A stretch of 64,000 nucleotides of DNA from Loripinus fragilis. Its lineage: Eukaryota; Mollusca; Bivalvia; Lucinida; Lucinidae. A program made the translations under genes and the position numbers. The number at the start of each line of letters is the position of its first letter. The first letter of the stretch is position 1. Below the pieces are notes generated by a model. It was given only the letters and a program-made list of their open reading frames with translations, was not told where the DNA came from and did not search any database. Where the stretch lies: NCBI GenBank assembly GCA_964019695.1, contig OZ026525.1, positions 72,470,260 through 72,534,259 of the forward strand, given 5' to 3'. Of the stretch, positions 25,002 to 39,208 are shown piece by piece.

Positions 25002-25035
<34 letters not shown>

Positions 25036-26785
25036 AACCAGGACAGAGGTTGGGTATTCTGTGTTCATTTAAACCGTTTACCGACAACGGTGGCAATTCA
25101 CACCTATTAACAATTAAAGAAGATAATAGTCATCACACCTGGTGACCATGTCGGTAGTAATCATATTGCCTAATCAAGGATCAATGGATTATCGGTTGCC
25201 TTTAATGCCTTACCACCGCGAACAATTCAATGCATCTATCCATCCATCCGTCCGTCCGTCCATCCGCCCGTCATTTCATTCATTCATTCATTAACGTCAT
25301 GATAAAATTAAAAATTTTATACTCAGTTTCAAGGAGCACGAAAAAAAAAAACCGTTTGATCATGGAAAATGTAGCAAATGGGTCCTTTGCCGAAATCCAT
25401 TATTCTACAGAAATGTTGTAAAAAAATAAAGTATTTCGATTTCATTACGGAGAATGGCATTTTACCGATGCTCGCAACTTTTTTTTTATAGGCCTACTCT
25501 GATTTCGTCGTAGCGTCGACTTCGCGGTTTACTGACTCATAAGGAAATTCTTGTTGATAGTGTCACCCTTCAATTCTAATATTTTATAATAAAATTTTGA
25601 GCACACCAATATAGACTTCATTAAAATGAATTGTGTTTTTGTCGCTAAAATTGGTTTCGATAGGCTAATTTCTTCAGAGAAACGTGATGATTTGGCGGCA
25701 ATGGATTTTAGCCTAAACGTCTCTCCATCATCGAAAATTGGTCTAAAAGAATTCCAATTTCCATGAAATTGGGAAACATAGGTATTTAGATATAGGGTAA
25801 AGTAATAATGAGCCCCTCACAAAAAAAAATGTTTTGTTAAGTCCATCTTCTTAAAAGAAATTGATTTCGCAGTAGGTATATTACAAGGTAATATCCGTAT
25901 CTGAAGAGAAATTTACGTAGGACAAAATCAACCCCAAACTTAATATTATATTATTGATAATTGTTAAAATACTAAATACATACACATCAATTCATATGGT
26001 AAAGCAAAGTATCAGTTTACAACATAAACTCGGTTTTAATAGCCTGATTTCGGCGAAGACATTTGATACCGTGATACCGTGCTATTACGGAGTTCTATTG
26101 GTAACAGAAGGGATATATTGGATAAAATCAAGCTTTAACTTTAATATTTTTGCGTGAATTTTTGCATGCTACTGTAAAAACATAAGTTTAATCATATGGT
26201 AAAGAAAACAATCATTTTCTTTCTTTAAAATGGGTATCATAGGCTGATTTCGGCAAATAAATTTGATACCACGATAATACGGAGTTATATAGATCTGTGC
26301 CCCAAGTGAAACAATATACAAAATCAACCCTAAAATTTAATATTTTTGCCTGAATTTTCGCATACTATTGCAAAAACACATATTGAATCATATGATAGAA
26401 AGAAATTATGCACTTGCCCCCAAAAACCGGTTTTATAGGCTGATTTCGAAATAAAAAGTTGATTTCGCGAAATCAACTTGATTACTCCGATTAGGTCGGG
26501 TCTGAAAGCCCCTGCCGAGCCGAGCTTGCCGACCCACATAGTTTATTTTTCAATATCATCATCTGTGGAGATTTTTCATCTGTGGAGATTTTTCAAAAAT
26601 GAATATTATCTAAAATCATCACATAGACTAAAAGCCATAAGTGGAACATTAATAATAATAGTTAACAGTTATAGTTTGATTTTAATTGCCATTTCATTAA
26701 GGTCAATTAAAAAGTCTATAAAATGGCCTTTAGGAAAATGACGAATTTCGTGAATTTAACGCATTTTTAAGTAAGATTCCCTTGA
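24028..26785 (+). repeat. Segment D, copy 4, with 17-bp duplication
   Basis: Carries the G variant in the ATAGGGTAAAG block, as in copy 2. A 17-bp tandem duplication (CATCTGTGGAGATTTTT) lies within the B part near 26568-26595. Confidence 0.88.
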
Positions 26786-29700
26786 GCCGTACTGGGATAC
26801 CAGCTTAAAAGATTTACATGCATCAATGAGGGAAAATCGACGCAAATGGATTAAGGATGGGCGCCCAAGGGGAAATATGCATCAATCTTATAGATTATAT
26901 AAAACAGCAAAGTGCTTATTTCGCGCACATCATCGTAGGTGTGCCGAAAAATTTCAAATTGAATTAAACATCGAAATAGATCAGGCTGCTGAACTGGACA
27001 GTGCCCTTTTCTGGAAGAAGGTTAACAGCAGAAGGAATAATTTTTGTACTAATGCAGGCTCTGAGATCAAATTTGGTGATAACGTATGTCGTGACACTGA
27101 AAGCATCGTTTCTGGTTGGGGGTATACTTCAGGGATTTATATTCAGACACGGAGCACCCCCACTACGATCAGCGTTTTAAACAGGAGGTAGAGACGAAAG
27201 TTCAAAATATCAAGTCAGAAATTGCGTCTGATAGGAATGGTATCCCTACATACATATCAACAGATGATGTTAGGAAAGCAGTCAAAACATTAAAGAAAAA
27301 GAAGGCCTGTGGTCAGGACTGTGTATATAATGAACATTTGATACATGGTGGTGATACTCTATACGAACACCTTGCCAAGTTTTACACGGATATGTTTAAT
27401 TATGGTTTTATTCCTTTGTGTCTCAAGCAAGGCATTATTATAACTTTACATAAAGGTGGTAGAAAATCGAAAACGGACCCCAATAACTACAGAGCTATTA
27501 CACTCTCATCAGCTATTTTGAAGCTATTTGAAAGGCTTTTACTGGTAAGGGTGGAGGCTAGTATCTCAAAGCCTCTTAATGGTCTCCAAGGAGGCTTCAG
27601 ACCAAATATAGGCTGCAACATGACATCCACAATGGTAAGGGAATGTATTTATTATGCAAAGGAAAACAATAGTAAACTCTTCGCTTGCTTCCTCGATATA
27701 CAAAAAGCTTTTGACAAAATGTGGCATAATGGATTATTTACAAAACTCTATGATATGGGGATAAGGTCAAAGTTACTTGGAATCATTATTGAATTGCATA
27801 CTAATATGAAAAGTCGTGTATTGTTCAAGGGGCATAAATCTGATTGGTTTGATATTCTTCAAGGCTCACGTCAGGGGGGAGTATTATCACCCTTTATGTT
27901 TTTATGTTATAAAAATGACTTGCTTGAACAATTGACTAAATGTTATGCTGGATTTAAACTACTTGGTATGAATGTATGCTGTCCCACTGTGGCTGATGAT
28001 ATGGTTGTCTTAGCATTAACTGTTTGTGGTCTTGCTCTTCTCTTGTGTATATGTTATGCATACTCGTGCAAGTGGCGATACGAATACTCGGCTCCCAAAT
28101 GTTCAGTAATTGTATATAATGAAACAAAACGCCAGTTTTTAAATTCGAATAGGGTATGGTATATGGGTAATGATACTATAATGGAAAATGAGAACTATAA
28201 GCACTTGGGTGTAAACACTAACAAATATTTAAGCCACACGATTAACATTAAAGATGCAACAGATAGATTAAAGGGCACATTTCTAAGTCTCGTACACAGC
28301 GGAGTTCTTCACCAAGACAATTTGCATCCACTTACGTGCATTAAAATATATAAATCCGTTGTCTTGCCTAAGGCTCTATATGGGTGTGAAAACTGGTTTG
28401 ATTTAACGGAAAGTGAAATACTGTCATTAGAACGTGCCCATAGATTCTGTGTCAAACATATGCAGTCACTAAGCAAGCGTACTCGGACAGATGCCGCTTT
28501 AAGTTTGTTGGGTGTATTTCCAATAGAACTTGAAATAGATTCTAGGAAGTTAACACTTTTTGGTCAAATGTGTAGACTAAATTCCAATTCATGGGTTAAA
28601 AATGTATTTCTTAACAGATTGACGTCATTTACTACACATTCTAATGGTAGACAAACTGGTTTTATAGCAGACATTTTTAGGTTATTAGGAAAATATCAAT
28701 TTAGACATGTTTTAGAGGCATATCTCGAAAGCAGCATATTTCCGAGTAAGTTTGCTTGGAAACGCATATTAAAGAGTACATTGCATGAATCTGCAATTTC
28801 GTCCTGGCATAATAGAATACAAACGCAAGATTTCAGTCGCTTTACTGCATTACATTATGACTATAGTCCACATTGGATTTGGTATTTTTCAAAGGAACAT
28901 AGAAAGCTTCTCCCACACTGTACTTCTGTCATACAAATGATCTCAAGCTTGGCAGAAGTAAATTCTGGTAACAAATTTTGCATCTTCTGTGAAGTGTTCT
29001 ATGAAAATATTGTTGATCACTGCCTCCATAATTGTCCTTATCTTGATAATGAAAGATCTGAAATGTGGCAGGAAATTCTTAGTCTTAGCCTCCCTGCATA
29101 CGATTATTTATATATGCAAAACATATCTTTTGTGTCGAATGTACTGCTTGGAATGAAAAATAGAGACTTAGAACAAATTTTGGGAGCAAGCCAGGAAGCA
29201 TTTAAGATATGCTGCATTCGAAATATCCACAATATGTGGCGTAAATATAAAATGCTTTAATTACTTAACTACTCTGAGCTGTTTGCAGCCAATGCATAGT
29301 CTCTATTTGTTCATTAAGTCACAATGACGAGGTAATACCACCGAAGTATGCTTACTTATTTGTTCCTATGGGAAGTAAGGATTAACCCATGTAAGATTAG
29401 CGTCCTTTTTGTGGGACATAGGCACACTGTGCAGACCCAGATCGAACGATAATGCAGCGTCTGATCGGGGTTTTCACTGTTTGCTTACAGAATGTTCTAA
29501 TAAATTTGAACAGAAAGGGAAAATACCACCCAACACCCGTAAATTGGAAATGAGCTCGTCCTTCTGATAAGGTAGGAAAGTTCATTCGGCTTATATGTGT
29601 TAAGTATTTAAGATGAAAATTTTTATTTGAATATTATTATTCTGAAAGTACATGTGTATATAACGGGTCAGCATCACCCTGTTTTGTATAATGCTACACA

Positions 29701-30078
29701 GCTGCCATGATCCAACACGAAATATATTGGTATAGGGTGTGGTTGTTTTCTCTCTACTTAAAAGATCGTTCTTGCATTTAGTTTCGGTAAGGGCAGAGGT
29801 AAGTGGGGAGAAAATAACAGCCTGCCAACGATGGACAAGCCCATCTCTGCCAATTGCATACATTGTATATACAATGTACTCTGGTTTCAGGATGCTGTGG
29901 GCAGAGGTGGAGTGTGTTGCATCTGATGGCAATTTTTTTCTCCTTGTCAATTGGATACTTGTAAATGCGTTGTCTTATTTTTCATGTACATTTGTAAATG
30001 CTCTTTCATGCCTTTCTTGTATGTATTGTTTGTAAAAATACTCTCCTATGTGGAGGAAATAAAGAATATCTATCTATC
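26786..30078 (+). mobile_element. LINE L copy 4, 1-bp deletion
   Basis: Same boundaries as copy 1, one base shorter because a six-G run is reduced to five. Confidence 0.9.
26787..29260 (+). pseudogene. RT ORF of LINE L, copy 4 (single-base frameshift)
   Basis: One G is lost from the run near 27117-27122. The first frame, from the ATG at 26826, ends at 27191 after 121 codons. The rest, including all RT motifs, stays open in the second frame to 29260 (714 codons from an ATG at 27116). A homopolymer error in the assembly could also explain this. Confidence 0.85.
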
Positions 30079-31052
30079 TACCGTGAATGATTACTGTTCT
30101 GTCAAATCAGTGTGACTACTGTTCTGTCTAATCAATGCGCTTTGCCAGGCCAATTTAAAGCTGATTTTGAATAACTTATTTAGCGACCTGCGAAGACTCT
30201 CGTCATACTTTGTAGATACTAAAGGCTGACATGAGTCTTCGCAGACAAGAAAATACATTTTTGAAAATCATAACCTGAAACTCAAAATGGACTAACCGAA
30301 GTTTATTGTTTTAACCCAGAAGGATAACCTTTGCAAACAGTTTGATTCCAGATCAGCTCGACCAAATGGCGGGCGTGGTATGGATCCAAAATGTTTGAAA
30401 CAGCTTCGTACCTGTATTCATTAATTCCGAATTAAAATTGAATTGAATTTCTCATGTTCAGGATTTTTCGAAGACTGATCTGAGTCTCAGAAGTTTGGGG
30501 GATTGGGTAATATCGTTATACGTAGATAAATAAGCAAACTCTATTAAAATCTCCCTTATTCAGCATTCATAGACTGACTTTCTCAGGAAAGTCAGCCTCA
30601 AAGTCCTGAATTCAGGAATATTCCTGAAAACATACGCAAATGCAGATGCGCAGACTGATCTGAGTCCCAGTGGTTAGGGGGATGGGGTAATATCGTTATA
30701 CGTAGATAAAAAGCAAACTCTTTTAAAATCCGGAAAGTCAGATTCAAAGTCCTGAATTCAGGAATACTCCTGAAAACTTACACAAATGTAGATGCTAATT
30801 GTGTCATTATCTAGTAACCTTTCCCAGATCAGGTCAGACCAAATGGCGGGCGTGATATGGGTCTTCACGGTTCTTTGAATATATTTCATTTAATCCTGTA
30901 ATTTATATTAATATAATAATCAACCAGGACAGACCCAGTTCAGAAATCGCATAACACGGCGTCCGATATGGGTCTTCACGGTTCTTTTAGTATTTTTCAT
31001 TTATTCCTGTAATTTGAAATTTCTAATAATAATAATAATAATAATAATAATG

Positions 31053-31086
<34 letters not shown>

Positions 31087-32819
31087 AACCAGGACAGAGG
31101 TTGGGTATTCTGTGTTCATTTAAACCGTTTACCGACAACGGTGGCAATTCACACCTATTAACAATTAAAGAAGATAATAGTCATCACACCTGGTGACCAT
31201 GTCGGTAGTAATCATATTGCCTAATCAAGGATCAATGGATTATCGGTTGCCTTTAATGCCTTACCACCGCGAACAATTCAATGCATCTATCCATCCATCC
31301 GTCCGTCCGTCCATCCGCCCGTCATTTCATTCATTCATTCATTAACGTCATGATAAAATTAAAAATTTTATACTCAGTTTCAAGGAGCACGAAAAAAAAA
31401 AACCGTTTGATCATGGAAAATGTAGCAAATGGGTCCTTTGCCGAAATCCATTATTCTACAGAAATGTTGTAAAAAAATAAAGTATTTCGATTTCATTACG
31501 GAGAATGGCATTTTACCGATGCTCGCAACTTTTTTTTTATAGGCCTACTCTGATTTCGTCGTAGCGTCGACTTCGCGGTTTACTGACTCATAAGGAAATT
31601 CTTGTTGATAGTGTCACCCTTCAATTCTAATATTTTATAATAAAATTTTGAGCACACCAATATAGACTTCATTAAAATGAATTGTGTTTTTGTCGCTAAA
31701 ATTGGTTTCGATAGGCTAATTTCTTCAGAGAAACGTGATGATTTGGCGGCAATGGATTTTAGCCTAAACGTCTCTCCATCATCGAAAATTGGTCTAAAAG
31801 AATTCCAATTTCCATGAAATTGGGAAACATAGGTATTTAGATATACGGTAAAGTAATAATGAGCCCCTCACAAAAAAAAATGTTTTGTTAAGTCCATCTT
31901 CTTAAAAGAAATTGATTTCGCAGTAGGTATATTACAAGGTAATATCCGTATCTGAAGAGAAATTTACGTAGGACAAAATCAACCCCAAACTTAATATTAT
32001 ATTATTGATAATTGTTAAAATACTAAATACATACACATCAATTCATATGGTAAAGCAAAGTATCAGTTTACAACATAAACTCGGTTTTAATAGCCTGATT
32101 TCGGCGAAGACATTTGATACCGTGATACCGTGCTATTACGGAGTTCTATTGGTAACAGAAGGGATATATTGGATAAAATCAAGCTTTAACTTTAATATTT
32201 TTGCGTGAATTTTTGCATGCTACTGTAAAAACATAAGTTTAATCATATGGTAAAGAAAACAATCATTTTCTTTCTTTAAAATGGGTATCATAGGCTGATT
32301 TCGGCAAATAAATTTGATACCACGATAATACGGAGTTATATAGATCTGTGCCCCAAGTGAAACAATATACAAAATCAACCCTAAAATTTAATATTTTTGC
32401 CTGAATTTTCGCATACTATTGCAAAAACACATATTGAATCATATGATAGAAAGAAATTATGCACTTGCCCCCAAAAACCGGTTTTATAGGCTGATTTCGA
32501 AATAAAAAGTTGATTTCGCGAAATCAACTTGATTACTCCGATTAGGTCGGGTCTGAAAGCCCCTGCCGAGCCGAGCTTGCCGACCCACATAGTTTATTTT
32601 TCAATATCATCATCTGTGGAGATTTTTCAAAAATGAATATTATCTAAAATCATCACATAGACTAAAAGCCATAAGTGGAACATTAATAATAATAGTTAAC
32701 AGTTATAGTTTGATTTTAATTGCCATTTCATTAAGGTCAATTAAAAAGTCTATAAAATGGCCTTTAGGAAAATGACGAATTTCGTGAATTTAACGCATTT
32801 TTAAGTAAGATTCCCTTGA
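30079..32819 (+). repeat. Segment D, copy 5
   Basis: Near-identical to copy 1, with the C variant in the ATACGGTAAAG block. Contains the right arm of A and the left half of B. Confidence 0.88.
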
Positions 32820-35800
32820 GCCGTACTGGGATACCAGCTTAAAAGATTTACATGCATCAATGAGGGAAAATCGACGCAAATGGATTAAGGATGGGCGCCC
32901 AAGGGGAAATATGCATCAATCTTATAGATTATATAAAACAGCAAAGTGCTTATTTCGCGCACATCATCGTAGGTGTGCCGAAAAATTTCAAATTGAATTA
33001 AACATCGAAATAGATCAGGCTGCTGAACTGGACAGTGCCCTTTTCTGGAAGAAGGTTAACAGCAGAAGGAATAATTTTTGTACTAATGCAGGCTCTGAGA
33101 TCAAATTTGGTGATAACGTATGTCGTGACACTGAAAGCATCGTTTCTGGTTGGGGGGTATACTTCAGGGATTTATATTCAGACACGGAGCACCCCCACTA
33201 CGATCAGCGTTTTAAACAGGAGGTAGAGACGAAAGTTCAAAATATCAAGTCAGAAATTGCGTCTGATAGGAATGGTATCCCTACATACATATCAACAGAT
33301 GATGTTAGGAAAGCAGTCAAAACATTAAAGAAAAAGAAGGCCTGTGGTCAGGACTGTGTATATAATGAACATTTGATACATGGTGGTGATACTCTATACG
33401 AACACCTTGCCAAGTTTTACACGGATATGTTTAATTATGGTTTTATTCCTTTGTGTCTCAAGCAAGGCATTATTATAACTTTACATAAAGGTGGTAGAAA
33501 ATCGAAAACGGACCCCAATAACTACAGAGCTATTACACTCTCATCAGCTATTTTGAAGCTATTTGAAAGGCTTTTACTGGTAAGGGTGGAGGCTAGTATC
33601 TCAAAGCCTCTTAATGGTCTCCAAGGAGGCTTCAGACCAAATATAGGCTGCAACATGACATCCACAATGGTAAGGGAATGTATTTATTATGCAAAGGAAA
33701 ACAATAGTAAACTCTTCGCTTGCTTCCTCGATATACAAAAAGCTTTTGACAAAATGTGGCATAATGGATTATTTACAAAACTCTATGATATGGGGATAAG
33801 GTCAAAGTTACTTGGAATCATTATTGAATTGCATACTAATATGAAAAGTCGTGTATTGTTCAAGGGGCATAAATCTGATTGGTTTGATATTCTTCAAGGC
33901 TCACGTCAGGGGGGAGTATTATCACCCTTTATGTTATAAAAATGACTTGCTTGAACAATTGACTAAATGTTATGCTGGATTTAAACTACTTGGTATGAAT
34001 GTATGCTGTCCCACTGTGGCTGATGATATGGTTGTCTTAGCATTAACTGTTTGTGGTCTTGCTCTTCTCTTGTGTATATGTTATGCATACTCGTGCAAGT
34101 GGCGATACGAATACTCGGCTCCCAAATGTTCAGTAATTGTATATAATGAAACAAAACGCCAGTTTTTAAATTCGAATAGGGTATGGTATATGGGTAATGA
34201 TACTATAATGGAAAATGAGAACTATAAGCACTTGGGTGTAAACACTAACAAATATTTAAGCCACACGATTAACATTAAAGATGCAACAGATAGATTAAAG
34301 GGCACATTTCTAAGTCTCGTACACAGCGGAGTTCTTCACCAAGACAATTTGCATCCACTTACGTGCATTAAAATATATAAATCCGTTGTCTTGCCTAAGG
34401 CTCTATATGGGTGTGAAAACTGGTTTGATTTAACGGAAAGTGAAATACTGTCATTAGAACGTGCCCATAGATTCTGTGTCAAACATATGCAGTCACTAAG
34501 CAAGCGTACTCGGACAGATGCCGCTTTAAGTTTGTTGGGTGTATTTCCAATAGAACTTGAAATAGATTCTAGGAAGTTAACACTTTTTGGTCAAATGTGT
34601 AGACTAAATTCCAATTCATGGGTTAAAAATGTATTTCTTAACAGATTGACGTCATTTACTACACATTCTAATGGTAGACAAACTGGTTTTATAGCAGACA
34701 TTTTTAGGTTATTAGGAAAATATCAATTTAGACATGTTTTAGAGGCATATCTCGAAAGCAGCATATTTCCGAGTAAGTTTGCTTGGAAACGCATATTAAA
34801 GAGTACATTGCATGAATCTGCAATTTCGTCCTGGCATAATAGAATACAAACGCAAGATTTCAGTCGCTTTACTGCATTACATTATGACTATAGTCCACAT
34901 TGGATTTGGTATTTTTCAAAGGAACATAGAAAGCTTCTCCCACACTGTACTTCTGTCATACAAATGATCTCAAGCTTGGCAGAAGTAAATTCTGGTAACA
35001 AATTTTGCATCTTCTGTGAAGTGTTCTATGAAAATATTGTTGATCACTGCCTCCATAATTGTCCTTATCTTGATAATGAAAGATCTGAAATGTGGCAGGA
35101 AATTCTTAGTCTTAGCCTCCCTGCATACGATTATTTATATATGCAAAACATATCTTTTGTGTCGAATGTACTGCTTGGAATGAAAAATAGAGACTTAGAA
35201 CAAATTTTGGGAGCAAGCCAGGAAGCATTTAAGATATGCTGCATTCGAAATATCCACAATATGTGGCGTAAATATAAAATGCTTTAATTACTTAACTACT
35301 CTGAGCTGTTTGCAGCCAATGCATAGTCTCTATTTGTTCATTAAGTCACAATGACGAGGTAATACCACCGAAGTATGCTTACTTATTTGTTCCTATGGGA
35401 AGTAAGGATTAACCCATGTAAGATTAGCGTCCTTTTTGTGGGACATAGGCACACTGTGCAGACCCAGATCGAACGATAATGCAGCGTCTGATCGGGGTTT
35501 TCACTGTTTGCTTACAGAATGTTCTAATAAATTTGAACAGAAAGGGAAAATACCACCCAACACCCGTAAATTGGAAATGAGCTCGTCCTTCTGATAAGGT
35601 AGGAAAGTTCATTCGGCTTATATGTGTTAAGTATTTAAGATGAAAATTTTTATTTGAATATTATTATTCTGAAAGTACATGTGTATATAACGGGTCAGCA
35701 TCACCCTGTTTTGTATAATGCTACACAGCTGCCATGATCCAACACGAAATATATTGGTATAGGGTGTGGTTGTTTTCTCTCTACTTAAAAGATCGTTCTT

Positions 35801-36105
35801 GCATTTAGTTTCGGTAAGGGCAGAGGTAAGTGGGGAGAAAATAACAGCCTGCCAACGATGGACAAGCCCATCTCTGCCAATTGCATACATTGTATATACA
35901 ATGTACTCTGGTTTCAGGATGCTGTGGGCAGAGGTGGAGTGTGTTGCATCTGATGGCAATTTTTTTCTCCTTGTCAATTGGATACTTGTAAATGCGTTGT
36001 CTTATTTTTCATGTACATTTGTAAATGCTCTTTCATGCCTTTCTTGTATGTATTGTTTGTAAAAATACTCTCCTATGTGGAGGAAATAAAGAATATCTAT
36101 CTATC
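32820..36105 (+). mobile_element. LINE L copy 5, frameshifted
   Basis: Same boundaries as copy 1. Shares the 8-bp deletion with copy 2. Confidence 0.9.
32821..35287 (+). pseudogene. RT ORF of LINE L, copy 5 (8-bp deletion)
   Basis: Identical break to copy 2: one TTTATGTT octamer is lost near 33929. The first frame ends at 33939 and the remainder is in another frame to 35287. Copies 2 and 5 are not adjacent, so the shared deletion indicates unit duplication or gene conversion within the array rather than two independent losses. Confidence 0.9.
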
Positions 36106-37092
36106 TACCGTGAATGATTACTGTTCTGTCAAATCAGTGTGACTACTGTTCTGTCTAATCAATGCGCTTTGCCAGGCCAATTTAAAGCTGATTTTGAATA
36201 ACTTATTTAGCGACCTGCGAAGACTCTCGTCATACTTTGTAGATACTAAAGGCTGACATGAGTCTTCGCAGACAAGAAAATACATTTTTGAAAATCATAA
36301 CCTGAAACTCAAAATGGACTAACCGAAGTTTATTGTTTTAACCCAGAAGGATAACCTTTGCAAACAGTTTGATTCCAGATCAGCTCGACCAAATGGCGGG
36401 CGTGGTATGGATCCAAAATGTTTGAAACAGCTTCGTACCTGTATTCATTAATTCCGAATTAAAATTGAATTGAATTTCTCATGTTCAGGATTTTTCGAAG
36501 ACTGATCTGAGTCTCAGAAGTTTGGGGGATTGGGTAATATCGTTATACGTAGATAAATAAGCAAACTCTATTAAAATCTCCCTTATTCAGCATTCATAGA
36601 CTGACTTTCTCAGGAAAGTCAGCCTCAAAGTCCTGAATTCAGGAATATTCCTGAAAACATACGCAAATGCAGATGCGCAGACTGATCTGAGTCCCAGTGG
36701 TTAGGGGGATGGGGTAATATCGTTATACGTAGATAAAAAGCAAACTCTTTTAAAATCCGGAAAGTCAGATTCAAAGTCCTGAATTCAGGAATACTCCTGA
36801 AAACTTACACAAATGTAGATGCTAATTGTGTCATTATCTAGTAACCTTTCCCAGATCAGGTCAGACCAAATGGCGGGCGTGATATGGGTCTTCACGGTTC
36901 TTTGAATATATTTCATTTAATCCTGTAATTTATATTAATATAATAATCAACCAGGACAGACCCAGTTCAGAAATCGCATAACACGGCGTCCGATATGGGT
37001 CTTCACGGTTCTTTTAGTATTTTTCATTTATTCCTGTAATTTGAAATTTCTAATAATAATAATAATAATAATAATAATGATAATAATAATAA
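36106..37092 (+). repeat. Segment D, copy 6, left part
   Basis: Matches D from its first base to within the (AAT)n run and then breaks into element C at about 37091-37093. The final part of D reappears after C at 39208-39492, so C replaces the middle of this last copy. Confidence 0.88.
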
Positions 37093-37102
37093 AACGACTA
37101 AT

Positions 37103-37351
37103 CGAAACGACTAGGGTGTAGGGGCGAAACGTCTAGGCTTCAAATTTGGGGCGAAACGACTAGGGGCGAAATGACTAGGGGCGAACTGGTCTTGGGGCGA
37201 AACGACTTGTTACCACTCCGAATCCGGGTCGTTTCGCCCCAGATCCAGTTCGCCCCCTAGACGTTTCGCCCCAGCGGCGTTTCGCCCCAGGTCGTTTCGT
37301 CCCAGGTCGTTTCGCCCCCTTAGTCGTTTCGCCCCTGGTCGATTCGCCCCA
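37103..37351. repeat. GAAACGAC motif array, direct then inverted
   Basis: About six direct motif copies (37103-37206) are followed after 37222 by about seven inverted copies, separated by variable 2-12 bp spacers. The two halves could pair as a large interrupted hairpin. Confidence 0.8.
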
Positions 37352-39042
37352 AGAAGAAAAATCAACCTATTTTGTTGAAACTTATGTGAATAGTTAGTGC
37401 AAATATATTGACAGTGCTTTATGCCAGTAGTAATGTAGTTTAACAGTTAAAGTCTTAAATAAAGATTATGTGCACGTTTTTTTTCGTGTAAAGCTATTGT
37501 GCCAGTTCATGAGAATTTAATACTTATCGCATATGCGATTAATATCAATACAATTAAGACACATTTGTAGAATCTTACACATGGACAAAGTGTTTCCATG
37601 TCTCTTTCCAATGGGTAAAACGGATAACCATAATTATACACGAAATAATGACAAGATAACACTTTTCATCAGTTGAATTCACTAATTAATTGCAAACAAT
37701 TAAACATCACAGACAACAATTAGGCCGTCTATCCTTTGACCTTCGTTGGTCATTAATTTCGACAAGACTGCAATTTTTTACTGGCTGGCCGATAGTAGCA
37801 CGAGATTGGATGCTGGCTGGGTTAGCCCAATGCCCGCCCACTTCACAATAAGCACGTAAAATCGTGCGACTATCGGCCAGCCAGTGAAACGCCATTCGAA
37901 TGCCGGGCCGACAGCCGCACGAGATTGGATGCTGGCTAGGTTCCTCATGTTTTCAGCTTTTCCATACCAAACACTTATTGAGATTATAACTTGATGAGCG
38001 GAAATTGCAGTCCGAAATGGTTATTTAACCAAAATTAGAATCCTAAAGAGAACTATGAGAATATTTACACAAAACGATGTCAGTTTCAAATACAAATGAG
38101 TCTCCGCTGTCTGCTGCACAAACGGCGGCGACAGATCTGTAACTTTTGACCCCAAAGTGCTCGGCAATGGAATCCATTTGTTCCATGTCTGAAGAAAGAA
38201 GTGAGTGACAGACTCGTAAAATGCTACATAATGTGTATATTAATATGGAACCGGATTGGAGCTAAGTGGTTTATAAAATTAATTTGTGTTGGTTATGAAA
38301 TATACAAACAGGAGCTCTGTGGGCGAAGGCTCCGTCCAATCTGCGCGTGTGCACATGTTGGTCAAAGCCTTCGTTGATCAAGAATCAGATATAAAAAACG
38401 TACATTCACCAGGAAGTCAAAGCACGTCACGGACATATCGAAGTTTAATTGAGCAATCCAATTTTAATTGGATCTGATTGATTGGCGTGTGTTTTCGACA
38501 CCCTAGTCTTAATCCTGTTAATGACTCACAGATTAAAGATTATCTGGCCGCACACTTTAATTAGAGACAATAAACGTTGAATTACTTTAACTGGTGGATC
38601 AGACCCTTTTCTTAATGCAGTGAGCAGATCAGTGCCACCCTGCGTATTGCCGCAGGGTTGAAGGAAATATAAAATTATTTTTATGCTATATTTTATCTGT
38701 ACTTTTAGTAAGCATTGCATTTTGTTATCACGGTTTATCCTAGTCATGCTAATTACATATATTACGCACTACACTCCTCTCAAACTCTTTTCAATGGACA
38801 CCTGCACCCTAAAGACTGCACCATACCAATTATAAACAAATAATTTATAGCAGTGTGTCTCACGATCAGATGGCTTTTGATATATTAAAAGAGATAAATC
38901 TGGGTTCCACAAGGCTTCATTGCTATCATTATTACTGAAGCGTGTTCATCGTTAAAATTAAATTATTATCATATAATAATGCTTAACATATCTTTATGAA
39001 GTGTATACATGTAACAGTTTAAAGGGATTTATAAAAAAAAGT
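37352..39042. other. Interior of element C
   Basis: AT-rich and non-coding. Contains a strong hairpin (37780-37803 with 37862-37884, 24-bp arms, one mismatch; core GGCTGGCCGATAGT). Nearby, GCACGAGATTGGATGCTGGC is repeated at 37798 and 37917. ORFs of 62-73 codons have no recognised motifs. Confidence 0.5.
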
Positions 39043-39206
39043 GGGGCGAAACGACTAGGGTTAAAAAGTGGGGCGAAACGACTACGGTCTTGGGGCGAAA
39101 CGACTAGGGTGTAGGGGCGAAACGTCTAGGCTTCAAATTTGGGGCGAAACGACTAGGGGCGAAATGACTAGGGGCGAACTGGTCTTGGGGCGAAACGACT
39201 TGTTAC
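39043..39206. repeat. GAAACGAC motif array, right end of element C
   Basis: About eight direct copies of the motif. The last 119 bp equal 37103-37221. It ends CTTGTTACC and runs into ACTCCGATTA at the edge of element B. Confidence 0.8.
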
Positions 39207-39208
39207 CA

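Larger units (their letters stand above)
5930..37092 (+). repeat. Tandem array D-(L-D)5, period about 6.03 kb
   Basis: Anchoring on TACCGTGAATGATTACTG gives unit starts at 5930, 11965, 17992, 24028, 30079 and 36106, with unit lengths 6035, 6027, 6036, 6051 and 6027 bp and a sixth partial unit. Each full unit is segment D (A interior plus the left 275 bp of B, 2.74 kb) followed by LINE L (3.29 kb). The length differences are fully explained by an 8-bp deletion (units 2, 5), one extra A in a homopolymer (unit 3), and a 17-bp duplication plus one lost G (unit 4). Otherwise the units are almost identical, implying recent expansion or strong homogenisation. Confidence 0.92.

Noticed and set aside
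26478..26741. 87-codon ORF seen only in unit 4
   Set aside because: It arises from the 17-bp duplication in non-coding B sequence.
37103..37351. Possible CRISPR-like repeat array
   Set aside because: Motifs are short, unevenly spaced, occur in both orientations and lie in a eukaryotic genome within a transposon-like element.
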